Program-made: the position numbers and the translations under genes
The notes under the pieces: generated by a model
Database searches by the model: none
What the model was told of the DNA's origin: nothing
The model's input: the letters and a program-made list of their open reading frames with translations, nothing else
Assembly: GCA_049601915.1 (NCBI GenBank)
Contig: JBMYRB010000001.1
Location: 682,001 to 746,000 of the forward strand
Direction of reading: 5' to 3'
Length of the DNA: 64,000 nt
Origin: UBA8079 sp049601915
GTDB taxonomy: Bacteria; Pseudomonadota; Alphaproteobacteria; UBA6615
In this document: positions 52,775-61,744 of the stretch, piece after piece
Layout: every line of letters starts with the position of its first letter
Position numbering within the stretch: position 1 is the stretch's first letter

Positions 52775-54688
52775 TTATGCCGTCTCGGCGTCGGAACCGG
52801 GCGTACCGGATTGATATTCCGGCACCAGGTTGGCGAGCAAGCTGCGGCAGCTGTCATTGCTGCTCTCGCGCGCGGCGGCGCAGATTTCATCGATAGCGCG
52901 CACCAGAACCTCGTGGTCGGCAACGCGTGGTGTGGCCAGCTGGATGGCGGCGTTATCGGTCGGGGTCAGGCTCTCGGCATCGTGGAATAGCTCCTCGTAG
53001 AGCTTCTCGCCGGGGCGCAGGCCGACAAAGTTGATGTCGATATCCTCATGGGGCCGCTTGCCGGCCAGGCGGATCATCTGTTCGGCGAGGTCGAGAATTT
53101 TTACCGGCTCGCCCATATCGAGCACCATGATCCCGCCGGCCACAGTGTTCGCCGATGTGCCCAGGGCGGATGCCTGCAAGACCAGCTCAACCGCCTCGCG
53201 GGTGGTCATGAAATAGCGGGTGATATCCCGGTGGGTCACGGTGATGGGCCCACCGGCGGCAAGTTGGCGCTCGAACAGGGGCACGACCGACCCGGTCGAC
53301 CCGAGCACATTGCCGAACCGGACGGTCAGGAATCGGCAACCATCCCCGATGCGGGCCCGGTCGAGGGCCTGGCAATAGCTCTCGGCCACCCGCTTGGTCG
53401 CGCCCATCGCGCTGGAGGGATTGACGGCCTTGTCCGTAGAGATCAGGACCATGATTCGGGTGCCATGCTCGCGACAAAGATCAGCGACGTTCCGAGAGCC
53501 GGCGATGTTGGTCTGGACGCCTTCCGCGACGTGATTTTCGACGATCGGGACATGCTTCAGGGCGGCGGCATGAAAGACTAGCTCGGGCTTCTGTTCGGCG
53601 AAAATCGATGCCATCGCGCTTGTGTTGCGCACGTCGGAAAGGCGCGCTTGGCGGTTGACGTCCGGTGCGACTTCGGAGATCTCCAGGTCAATCGCGTAGA
53701 GGTTGAATTCCGAACTGTCGACGAGTGTTAGGTCGGCGGGACCGAGTGCGGCGATCTGGCGTGCGAGTTCACTTCCGATGGTGCCACCCGCGCCGGTGAT
53801 CAGGACCCGTCGGCCGGAAATCAACGTTTGCATGGCGGGCCTATCTAGCACCGCCTGTGGCCGCCCGAGCAAATCCTCGACGGCAACCGGTTTCACTTCG
53901 ATCTCCTCGCCGAGGCCGGCCTGGAATGCGGTGAGTCGTGGTAGGCGGGCCATGGTCATGCCATGGGCTTCGGCAAGGTCAAGCAACTTCCGCATCAGGG
54001 CGGGGTCAAGGCCGGACTTGGAAACAATCAGGCGTTGGGGGCGCTCGCCCCGAAGCGCGATCCGTCGCATCACCGCATCGAGATCGTTGGGCGTGCCCAG
54101 TACGGGCACGTCGCGAATATGACGGCCGACGCGCCGGCCCTTCTCGTCAAGCAGGCCGACGATTCGGTAGGCGGCACCGGGCTGTCGGCGGATGGCACGG
54201 ATAAATGTCTCTGCCTCGTCGCCGGCACCCATGAGCAAAACCGGCACACCGGGTTTTCCGCTCGTGTCTGCCGACAGTTCGAAGTGGCGATCCTTGACCA
54301 GGCGATAGATGAAGCGGGGGCCGCCCAGCAACGCCATCAGGACGAACCAGTTAATGACCGGCAACGAGCGCGGGAGGAATTCGGACCGCGAGACGACAAA
54401 CAGAATCAGAGAGAAAACCAGGACAGCCAGGGTAACGGCCTTGGTGATCTGAATCAGGTCGTTCATCGACGCGTAACGCCAGATGCCCTTATACAGGCCC
54501 ATTGGCAGGAAAATCGCGGCTGCAATGGCGGCGAACAGCACCGTGGCCTGGATGACGAAGCTGGATGGGACCGTATCGATCGACGGGCCCATGCGAAGCC
54601 ACAGCGACAATGGCAGCGAGACCGCCGCCATGAAGATGTCGTGCGCGTAGGCGATATTCGCCCGGCTCAGTCGAATTTTTTTGCGCAT
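52775..54688 (-). CDS. Membrane-bound nucleotide-sugar epimerase/dehydratase (WbpM/FlaA1 type)
   Basis: A 637-residue protein. Residues 1-120 carry four membrane helices; a CoA-binding-like domain follows, and from about residue 290 the SDR domain starts with RRVLITGAGGTIGSELARQIAALGPADLTLVDSSEFNLYAIDLEI. The pattern MVLISTDKAVNPSSAMGATKRVAE carries the STDKA...MGATK catalytic set of the UDP-GlcNAc 4,6-dehydratase/5-epimerase group. It thus makes UDP-sugar precursors such as UDP-QuiNAc or UDP-2,6-dideoxy types for surface polysaccharide; the exact product is unknown. Confidence 0.9.
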   Translation of the reverse strand: MRKKIRLSRANIAYAHDIFMAAVSLPLSLWLRMGPSIDTVPSSFVIQATVLFAAIAAAIFLPMGLYKGIWRYASMNDLIQITKAVTLAVLVFSLILFVVSRSEFLPRSLPVINWFVLMALLGGPRFIYRLVKDRHFELSADTSGKPGVPVLLMGAGDEAETFIRAIRRQPGAAYRIVGLLDEKGRRVGRHIRDVPVLGTPNDLDAVMRRIALRGERPQRLIVSKSGLDPALMRKLLDLAEAHGMTMARLPRLTAFQAGLGEEIEVKPVAVEDLLGRPQAVLDRPAMQTLISGRRVLITGAGGTIGSELARQIAALGPADLTLVDSSEFNLYAIDLEISEVAPDVNRQARLSDVRNTSAMASIFAEQKPELVFHAAALKHVPIVENHVAEGVQTNIAGSRNVADLCREHGTRIMVLISTDKAVNPSSAMGATKRVAESYCQALDRARIGDGCRFLTVRFGNVLGSTGSVVPLFERQLAAGGPITVTHRDITRYFMTTREAVELVLQASALGTSANTVAGGIMVLDMGEPVKILDLAEQMIRLAGKRPHEDIDINFVGLRPGEKLYEELFHDAESLTPTDNAAIQLATPRVADHEVLVRAIDEICAAARESSNDSCRSLLANLVPEYQSGTPGSDAETA

Positions 54689-54774
54689 GAACGGGCCTCG
54701 TTGGATAGTCCGCTTATACCATTCCGGAGACCACGGCCAAGCCCCCCATCATGGGTTGGGGGTGGATGAATCGT

Positions 54775-55809
54775 TCAATTCTGCGCCCGTTTCCGCGGCC
54801 CCGCGAGCCAGGCCAGGAGCAACGCCACAAGTATTCCCGCTGCGAGCAACGCGAGCCATGGCCCAATTGAGCGGGGGGGCGCCAGAACGCTGACCAGGGC
54901 GAGCCCGACCAACAGCATGTTCACGACCGCGATCACGGTGCTGACCCGGGCGTGGGAGAGGCCGCGCTTGATTGCCGCTTGATAGAAATGGTCACGATGG
55001 GCGTGCCAGAATTTCTCGCCGCGTGCGATCCGGCGGAAAAGCGTGATGGTCGCGTCGGCCAGATAGTAAAGCGGCAGGATCGCGGCGGCCTGCCAGGCCC
55101 CGCTCGCCGCGAGCAAAAGTAGCAGCCAACCAAGCAGATAGCCGAGCGGCACGCTGCCGCTATCGCCCAGGAATATCCGGGCCGGCGGCCAGTTCCAGAC
55201 GAGGAATCCGGCGGCGGTGGCCGCGACGGCGAGCGCCTGGCCTTGGGTTGCGTCGAGGGGCTGTGCGCCGACAATGCCGATAAGCAGTAACCCGACGCCG
55301 ATCGCGGAGGCCTCCACCCCGCTGATGCCGTCGATCCCGTCCATGAAGTTGAAAAGGTTCATAAACCAGACCCAGCCGATGGCCGCGATGATCATATCGA
55401 GCGGGCCGGGCAGAATATCCTGGAACACGGCGCCCTCGATCAGGAGGGCGCCGGCCAGCGCCGCAAGGAACTGGGCCCCGAGCCGCGGCAGGGGCCCGAT
55501 GTTCATCAGGTCATCGATCCAGGACACGGCGGCAAGGAACAGGGCGGCCAGCGGTATGACCCAAGCGGCCATCGCGGCGCTTTGTTGCCCCGGCGCCGCG
55601 GGCAGAAAGAACGGAACGGCGACCCAGACCGGCAACAATGCCGCCAGCAGACCCAGCCCGCCCCCGCGCGGTGTCGGGACATCGTGTGAGCTGCGTTCGT
55701 TGGGCCGGTCGAGAATGCCGCGGCGCAGAAGTTGAACCCGGACCAGCCCTACAAACACCGCAGATGCGAGCGCCGTGAAGACTGCGATGATGGCGAGGGT
55801 CCACATCAA
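54775..55809 (-). CDS. Undecaprenyl-phosphate sugar-1-phosphate transferase (WecA/MraY family)
   Basis: A 344-residue membrane protein with about ten helices. Typical pieces of the family: RPNERSSHDVPTPRGGGLGLL near the start, VSWIDDLMNIGPLPRLGAQ (DD motif), FNFMDGIDGISGVEA (NxxxD) and DSGSVPLGYLLGW, then HRDHFYQAAIKRGLSHARVS with the HRxH-type loop. It puts the first sugar phosphate on undecaprenyl phosphate and so starts repeat-unit assembly. Lies between the epimerase and the glycosyltransferase in one operon. Confidence 0.92.
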   Translation of the reverse strand: MMWTLAIIAVFTALASAVFVGLVRVQLLRRGILDRPNERSSHDVPTPRGGGLGLLAALLPVWVAVPFFLPAAPGQQSAAMAAWVIPLAALFLAAVSWIDDLMNIGPLPRLGAQFLAALAGALLIEGAVFQDILPGPLDMIIAAIGWVWFMNLFNFMDGIDGISGVEASAIGVGLLLIGIVGAQPLDATQGQALAVAATAAGFLVWNWPPARIFLGDSGSVPLGYLLGWLLLLLAASGAWQAAAILPLYYLADATITLFRRIARGEKFWHAHRDHFYQAAIKRGLSHARVSTVIAVVNMLLVGLALVSVLAPPRSIGPWLALLAAGILVALLLAWLAGPRKRAQN

Positions 55810-55832
55810 GTTTGCTATTCCGGTTTGATAAA

Positions 55833-56972
55833 TCAGGCCGCGTGGAGGCCGAGATGTCCGAGCTGCCGGTTGATGACCAGCCTTTCGTCATAGAGTTGGC
55901 GCGCTCGCGCCAGCCCGGCGGCACCCATGGCATCACGTCGCGCCGAATCCTGCACGATGGATTGCAGCGCCCGCGCCAGGGCTTCGGCATCACAAACCGG
56001 CACGAGAAGGCCGGTTTCGCCGTCGACGACTTCCTCGCGACTGCCGCGCACGTCGGTGGCGACGACGGGCAGGCCCGTCAGCATGGCTTCGATGATGGAA
56101 CGCGGCATTCCCTCGCGGTGGGACGGCAAGGTGAAGATGTCGGCGGCGCGCATCAGCTCCGCCATGTCATCACGGTAGCCAAGAAAACGGATCCGGTCGC
56201 GCAGCGCGGGGTCTGCTTCGGCCTCGCGGATCGCGTCACCAATGCCTGCGGCGTGGTCGCTGCTTAGCCGCGCACCCACGGCCCAGAGTTCGGCATCGAC
56301 ATCCCGCATGGCGGTGATCAGTTCGCCATAGCCCTTCTCGGCAACGAGGCGTCCCGCCATAAGAACAACCGGCCGATCATCGGGCGTGCCGATGGCCGCG
56401 CGGATCGCAGAACGCGCCGCAGGATCGTCGGATGGTTTGAAGACAGCAGGGTCGCTGCCGTTGCCGATGGCCAGTATGTCTCCCGTGCGGCACAACCCAA
56501 GCCGGTATGCCGTCTGCGCGTCTTCCTCCGACTGGGTCATCAGCGTGTGGGTGAATCGCCCGGCGAACCACTCGGCGGCGATATGGGCCTGACGGCGCAG
56601 GAACGGCATGTTTTCGTGAAAGTAAAAGCCGTGCGCGGTGTAGACGATTTGGGGCACGCCGGCGCGGGCGGCCGCGATCCGTCCGACGAACGCTGCGACG
56701 GGCGTGTGCACATGGACGATATCGAATTCCTCGCGATGAAACAGTTCGCGGAGGGCGCGCCCCGCCTGCCAGTTCCGGGCCGGGTTGGCGGATCGTGCCA
56801 GCGGTATCGTCTCTATGCGAAACCCGTCCTCGCGCACCGGTGCGATCAGGTCGCCATCGGCACAAACGCCGACGACTTCATGGCCTTGTGTGCGCATCGC
56901 CCGCATGAGCGGGTGCAGCAGATGGTAGAGCGTGAAGTCCACCGTGCAGAGCTGGCATATTTTCTTAGGCAT
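55833..56972 (-). CDS. Glycosyltransferase family 4
   Basis: A 379-residue GT-B glycosyltransferase. The N-terminal half has FDIVHVHTPVAAFVGRIAAARAGVPQIVYTAHGFYFHE, and the C-terminal nucleotide-sugar site reads VVLMAGRLVAEKGYGELITAM ... FTLPSHREGMPRSIIEAMLTGLPVVATDVRGSREEVVDGETGLLVPV with the E-x7-E type motif. It adds a sugar to the lipid-linked chain; donor and acceptor cannot be told. Confidence 0.92.
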   Translation of the reverse strand: MPKKICQLCTVDFTLYHLLHPLMRAMRTQGHEVVGVCADGDLIAPVREDGFRIETIPLARSANPARNWQAGRALRELFHREEFDIVHVHTPVAAFVGRIAAARAGVPQIVYTAHGFYFHENMPFLRRQAHIAAEWFAGRFTHTLMTQSEEDAQTAYRLGLCRTGDILAIGNGSDPAVFKPSDDPAARSAIRAAIGTPDDRPVVLMAGRLVAEKGYGELITAMRDVDAELWAVGARLSSDHAAGIGDAIREAEADPALRDRIRFLGYRDDMAELMRAADIFTLPSHREGMPRSIIEAMLTGLPVVATDVRGSREEVVDGETGLLVPVCDAEALARALQSIVQDSARRDAMGAAGLARARQLYDERLVINRQLGHLGLHAA

Positions 56973-57267
56973 GACCGGTCGAGTAGAAACAGGCTAGGCC
57001 GCAGCCGTCGCTGGCTCGTGCGGCCACCCGAACAACCAAAACCGCCGCCATGGAAAGAATGGCGCCGGTGGAGAAGTATCGGGAGATGCCGAGCATGGGT
57101 GGAGCAGTTTTGCCGCAAATCGCGCCGGGCGGCAAGTTGTCCGCTGGTTGACCCGTTCAGACCTTCGCGTTTCCGGCGCCGAAGATTGGCCGGGAATCGC
57201 GCTCTGATGACAAGGCCTGGCCGCGGTAATCTGATAGTCTCATCGCCACGCAATCCGGAGCCTGTTT

Positions 57268-58048
57268 GTGCGTACCTTGTTTGACATATTTGTTGTTTGG
57301 CCCATGCCTGCGCTCTGGATTTTATTGCCGGGCCTGTTCTTGTTGCGTCGACGGCTGGGCCGGATATTCGTTTTGCTGGGGGGCCTTTTTCTGGCGGACA
57401 CCACCCCGATTTCTGGCGGACACCACCCCGATCGTCGGGAATGCCCTGTTGGGGGCGCTCGAGCGCGGGGCGCCGGCATTCGGTGCCGGTGCGTTCCCAC
57501 CGGAAAGATATGACGCGATTATTGTTCCCTTGGCGGGGGCGTATGAGGACCCGGCGGGTCGCTGGTGGCCGATGCCGGGCTCGGTCGAACGCACGTTGCG
57601 CGGTCAGCAGCTTCACGCGGAGACGGGCTTTCGGTTGATTGTCGTTGGCGGCTCACCGCTTCCGGGACAGCGCGAGGCAGAGGCCGTCGCCCTGCAGCGC
57701 GTCCTCACACTGGCGCCCGAGACTGTCATCGAGAACACGGCGCGCGATACATTCGAGACCGCGCGCGCGGTCTCGGCGTTGGTGAAAGCGCCCGATGGTG
57801 CGAGCCGCTCGCCACGGATGATTATCGTCACCGGGGGCTCTCACGTGGCACGTATGGCGGCCACCCTCCGCCGGGTCGGATTCGATGTGGCGGCAGCACC
57901 GCCGGGCCGCTACGAAGATGCCCGGATCGCACGAAATCCGTGGCTCGACCTTGTGCCGAGCGCGCGGCGTGTCCGCAGTGCGCTGCATGAATATACGGGT
58001 ATTGGCTGGTATCTCGTTACCGCGCGAATTTGGCTGCGGGATCTGTAG
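57268..58048 (+). pseudogene. YdcF/DUF218-like gene disrupted by 22-bp duplication
   Basis: The 5' frame (GTG 57268) encodes a helix (FVVWPMPALWILLPGLFLL) and then RRRLGRIFVLLGGLFLADTTPI. There it changes frame because the segment 57388-57409 occurs twice; removing one copy gives ADTTPIVGNALLGALERGAP, a perfect join. The rest matches DUF218/YdcF (AIIVPLAGAYEDP, RLIVVGGSPLPGQREAEAVA, NTARDTFETARA, IIVTGGSHVARMAATLRRVGFDVAAAP). These proteins are thought to act in cell envelope metabolism. Without the duplication it would be about a 250-residue protein. As it stands, only a 5' fragment can be made. Confidence 0.85.
57388..57431 (+). repeat. Exact 22-bp tandem duplication
   Basis: Two adjacent, identical copies of a 22-base unit beginning TTTCTGGCGG and ending CACCACCCCGA (57388-57409 and 57410-57431). 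Because 22 is not a multiple of three, it causes a frameshift in the YdcF-like gene. Exact identity suggests a recent event, reversible by slipped-strand loss of one copy. Confidence 0.95.
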
Positions 58049-58068
58049 ACGAGATGAGGCGGCTGACG

Positions 58069-59313
58069 TCAGTCCGGGCGCTTCTGGCGGACGGGCGGAC
58101 TGGTGCCTGTCGCGACGGCTATCATCACCGTCAGCCCGAGTGTCGCCATCCACCAGCCCTGCCAGATTCCGAACCCCAACTGTGCGATCGTGAAGGCGCA
58201 GGCGGTGGTCGCAATCAGCGCGGCGGGCCCGGCGCGATTGTCTGAGGATCGGGGAATCGAGAACACGATCAGGGCGAATATCGCGCCCACCAGGATGACG
58301 CCGACAATGCCGAGCTCCAGCCAGATCTGGCTCAGGGCGTTGTGGGGATGTAGGGGCAGGGCTTGCCCGGTCTCGGGGGTGCCGCCGAAATGGAAGAGGA
58401 AGAGCTGTTCATTGTTTCCCGGGATTGCGCGCGATGCGTCGAGTCCCCATCCGAATAACGGGTGCTCGAATATGCGCTCGGCCGCGAATTTCCAGATGAC
58501 AAGGCGATGGATCTCGGAATGAGGGAAACGGAGGTTGGCGGCTAGGAAATCGATTGCGGGCGGCGCCAGAAAATCGATCAGGGGAATCATGACAACCGCA
58601 CCGGCAAACGCCAGGAACAAGACCCGTTTTCCCCATCTCTGTGAAACCCAGGCAATGATGAAGGCGAGCAGACCGACCGTGAACGCGACGAGCGGGGTCG
58701 AGGGCGCCAATGCGAACAACAACAGCGCACTCAGGATAATTACGGCTGCTGCTGCGAGGCGGTTGTAGGTCCTGGCGACAATGAGTGCGACCGGCCAGAC
58801 GAGCAGGGCGATCACCGTGCTCGTGCGGTTGAGGTTGGAGAGATCGTCGGCTGCCAGACGAGTTTCACCCAGCCATGTCGAAACTGGCCCACCCCACAGG
58901 ACGAGAATGCCGGTCAGAACGAGACCGGTTACGGTCCCGCCTATCAGCCAGTATCCGAATTTCCACCGCTGTTGCGGGTCGAGCATCTTGGCGGCATCGA
59001 CAAGAACGATCACGGATATGCAGACAAGCGCGATTCGAAGGGATGTTTTGACGGCCCTGTCGGGGTTGATCGCCCAAAAGCTGCTGATCAGGGCCCATCC
59101 GACAAGCAACAGCATCAGCAACACAAGCGGCCAGTTCGGTTTCAGGGCGAGTCGATCCTGGATGGCGCGAACGGCGAGAATCCCGAGAACGCCGACGACG
59201 GCCAAGACCCAGACCTGCGCGGTTGCCAACACCGCGACAGGCAGGAACAGAAAGCCGAGCGCATAGAGGAAATAGGCCTCCCGGCGGTCGTCATTTTCTA
59301 TCGGGATGTTCAT
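58069..59313 (-). CDS. O-antigen ligase/polymerase family membrane protein
   Basis: A 414-residue membrane protein of the Wzy/RfaL (O-antigen ligase) family with about 11-12 helices. The large periplasmic loop near the C-terminus contains HPLFGWGLDASRAIPG and LPLHPHNALSQIWLELGIVG, the His-rich motif (HPHN) of ligases. ATG 59313 is taken because the following residues are the conserved start; two earlier in-frame starts add an unusual leader, and none has a clear ribosome site. It joins or polymerises the surface sugar chain. 3' end converges with the YdcF-like gene. Confidence 0.85.
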   Translation of the reverse strand: MNIPIENDDRREAYFLYALGFLFLPVAVLATAQVWVLAVVGVLGILAVRAIQDRLALKPNWPLVLLMLLLVGWALISSFWAINPDRAVKTSLRIALVCISVIVLVDAAKMLDPQQRWKFGYWLIGGTVTGLVLTGILVLWGGPVSTWLGETRLAADDLSNLNRTSTVIALLVWPVALIVARTYNRLAAAAVIILSALLLFALAPSTPLVAFTVGLLAFIIAWVSQRWGKRVLFLAFAGAVVMIPLIDFLAPPAIDFLAANLRFPHSEIHRLVIWKFAAERIFEHPLFGWGLDASRAIPGNNEQLFLFHFGGTPETGQALPLHPHNALSQIWLELGIVGVILVGAIFALIVFSIPRSSDNRAGPAALIATTACAFTIAQLGFGIWQGWWMATLGLTVMIAVATGTSPPVRQKRPD

Positions 59314-59373
59314 CGAGGGACTTGTGCCCATTCGCAACTCGGACGGCAAGGGCACATTTGTGCGTGGGTGATG

Positions 59374-61296
59374 TCAGGGCGCGGTGCGCCCCCAGAGCTG
59401 GTACATCAGGACGGTCCAGATGGGGTTCTGGTAATTCTGACGCCCGGACAGGTGAGATTGCCAAGCGGCGCGTATGGGTTCGGGCTTAAGGAGGCCGGAT
59501 TCCATAAGTGCGTCTTCGCTCAACAGGTCTTCGGCCCAGTCTCGTAGCGGGCCGCGCAACCAGTCCGATATCGGGATGGCAAAGCCTGATTTCGGACGCT
59601 CAAACAATGATACGGGCACATGTTTTGCCAGCATTCGGCGGAGCGGGAGCTTGGTGCGGCCCGCCGCGATGAGTTCTGTGCGTGGCACGCGCCAGGCGAA
59701 CTCTGCCAGCCGATGATCGAGAAGGGGGACGCGTATCTCGAGGGCATGTGCCATGCTGGCGCGGTCCACCTTTGTGAGAATGTCGTCGGCCAGATAGGTC
59801 TGGGTGTCGGCAAGCTGCAGGCGTGCGATGGGGTCGGAGAGGGATTCGTCGAATTGGAAAGTCGCTGTCGAGTTCTGCGTTCCGCTCACGATCCCTTGCG
59901 GTTGGGGCCATTGTGAGACGGTCGAGAGGTACGCGGCTTCTTCGTTCTCGGCCGCGATGGCGCTGGCGGCCTTCCATATCTTGTCGCCGAACTGTGGCGG
60001 CGTCCGCATCGGAATCGCCCGGGCGAGCCCGTCCCAGTGGCGCGGTGCCGGCGCACACATCATCGCGCTGACAGCGCGGCGCAGCCGGTTCGGCCAGTTT
60101 GCAAAACGCCGCGCCAGCCCGGGGAGGGCCAGGTAACGGTTGTAGCCGCCGAACACCTCGTCGCCCCCATCGCCGGAAAGCGCAACCGTGACATGGCCGC
60201 GCGTCAGGCGTGACAGTATGTATGTCGGGATCTGGGAGGAATCTGCGAAGGGCTCGTCATAATGAGCCGGTATGGCGCTGATCACGTCCATCGCGTCCCG
60301 GGGGGAAACCTGAAACTCCTCATGCTCCGTGCCCAGATGTGCGGCGATCCGGCGTGCTTCCGCCGCCTCGTCATAGCCAAAGGCGGAAAACCCGATCGAA
60401 AAGGTTCGCACCTTGTTGGTGCTGTTGGCCTGCATCAGGGACACGACGAGGGACGAATCCAGGCCGCCCGACAACCAGGCGCCGAGGGGCACGTCCGAGA
60501 TCATGCGGTCGGTCACGGCTTGTTCGATCAGGCGTTCCAGTTCGTTTGTTACTTCGGGGTCCGCGAGCGAGGCTGGGTTTTCCTGCCCCGTCCGTGCGAC
60601 GTTTGCGATATCCCAGTAGCTTTCCAGCTGGGGCTCCTGGTCGGCACGTAGCGTCAGAATGTTGCCCGGCTGGAGCTTCTGGACGTTTCGATAGATCGTT
60701 GCCGGCGCGGGGATATATGCGAATTTCAGATAGGCGGCCAGCGCATCGGGGTCTCTGGTCGCGGTTATGCGATCCGAGGCCAGGAGTGACTTGATCTCCG
60801 ATCCGAAAACGAAGGCGCCATTCTGTTGGGCCCAGTAAAGGGGCTTAATTCCAAGCCTGTCTCGGACCAGTGACAGCGTGCGGGTCTTCCGGTCGAAGAC
60901 GGCGAAGGCAAACATGCCGACCAGGGCGCGGGCGGTTTTTTCTATCCCCCAGCAGGCGATGGCTTCACGAAGCACAACGGTATCGGAGCTGGTGTCTACC
61001 GGGTGGCTGTCCGCTGCAAGTTGTTTCGCGAGATCCCGGAAGTTGTAGATCTCCCCATTGAAGACCAGAACATAGCGTTGGCATTGCGAGACCGTCGGCT
61101 GGCGGCCCTCCGGCGTGGGGTCGATCACCGCAAGCCGCCGGTGAGCGAGACCGAGCCCGACCTCGGGATCGAGCCACGTGCCATCGTCATCAGGCCCGCG
61201 ATGCTGGAGGCTGTTTCCCATAGCTTCCGTACGGAGCGCCAGCGTCTGGGCGTCGAATTTTTGGATGTGATCCAGTATTCCCGCAATGCCGCACAT
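59374..61296 (-). CDS. Asparagine synthetase (glutamine-hydrolysing), surface-polysaccharide type
   Basis: A 640-residue AsnB-family protein. Cys2 after the initiator Met (MCGIAGIL) is the amidotransferase nucleophile; LQHRGPDDDG, SGGLDSSLV (PP-loop for ATP) and LSGDGGDEVFGGYNRY follow. The length and the position inside a sugar cluster fit the amidotransferases that modify polysaccharides (AsnB/WbpS-like) rather than housekeeping asparagine synthesis, but the two cannot be separated by eye. ATG 61296 is required to expose Cys2. Confidence 0.9.
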   Translation of the reverse strand: MCGIAGILDHIQKFDAQTLALRTEAMGNSLQHRGPDDDGTWLDPEVGLGLAHRRLAVIDPTPEGRQPTVSQCQRYVLVFNGEIYNFRDLAKQLAADSHPVDTSSDTVVLREAIACWGIEKTARALVGMFAFAVFDRKTRTLSLVRDRLGIKPLYWAQQNGAFVFGSEIKSLLASDRITATRDPDALAAYLKFAYIPAPATIYRNVQKLQPGNILTLRADQEPQLESYWDIANVARTGQENPASLADPEVTNELERLIEQAVTDRMISDVPLGAWLSGGLDSSLVVSLMQANSTNKVRTFSIGFSAFGYDEAAEARRIAAHLGTEHEEFQVSPRDAMDVISAIPAHYDEPFADSSQIPTYILSRLTRGHVTVALSGDGGDEVFGGYNRYLALPGLARRFANWPNRLRRAVSAMMCAPAPRHWDGLARAIPMRTPPQFGDKIWKAASAIAAENEEAAYLSTVSQWPQPQGIVSGTQNSTATFQFDESLSDPIARLQLADTQTYLADDILTKVDRASMAHALEIRVPLLDHRLAEFAWRVPRTELIAAGRTKLPLRRMLAKHVPVSLFERPKSGFAIPISDWLRGPLRDWAEDLLSEDALMESGLLKPEPIRAAWQSHLSGRQNYQNPIWTVLMYQLWGRTAP

Positions 61297-61744
61297 CGTG
61301 TCTGACTTGCCTTCCTCTCGGTATTCCCGGGCTGGTTTCAGGGGTGTGCGAGGTGGGGTGCTTCCCGCGACCGGAGGCCAGTTCACGGACGCTTTTCCCT
61401 GTCTGGGAGGTGCCCCGGATTGCAGTGGAGGCGTCTTAGTGCACGTTCATCCTAGGGATTGGCAACAACGAAGTGTGTCGCAGCCTGTCTGATTTGCCCC
61501 TGGCCTGGGCCGCAAGCGCGGCACCGTTCAGATGATGGGCCCGCGTGACCGCGCAGGTTGCAAGAATCCGATCGCGGCCACGAAAAACCGAGGCCTGATA
61601 TACTGTTCACGCCACGAACAAAAAAGCTTGACGGGTCATAAAATGGAGATAGTGTGTTGTTTCAGTGCTGCGATTCGCCGTTGTGAGGGGCGAAAATCCC
61701 GGGGGAATTCGATTCACCCGGGCTGCGGTAGCAATTAAACCGAC
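61297..61744. other. 448-base noncoding region between divergent genes
   Basis: The gap between the asparagine synthetase start and the aminotransferase start contains no convincing ORF. It is less GC-rich near 61600-61660, where TTGACG (61628) and TAAAAT/GATAGT-like pieces could be parts of a promoter for the nonulosonic-acid operon, and there is a weak CCCGGG...CCCGGG inverted repeat near 61698. None is strong enough to name. Confidence 0.4.
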
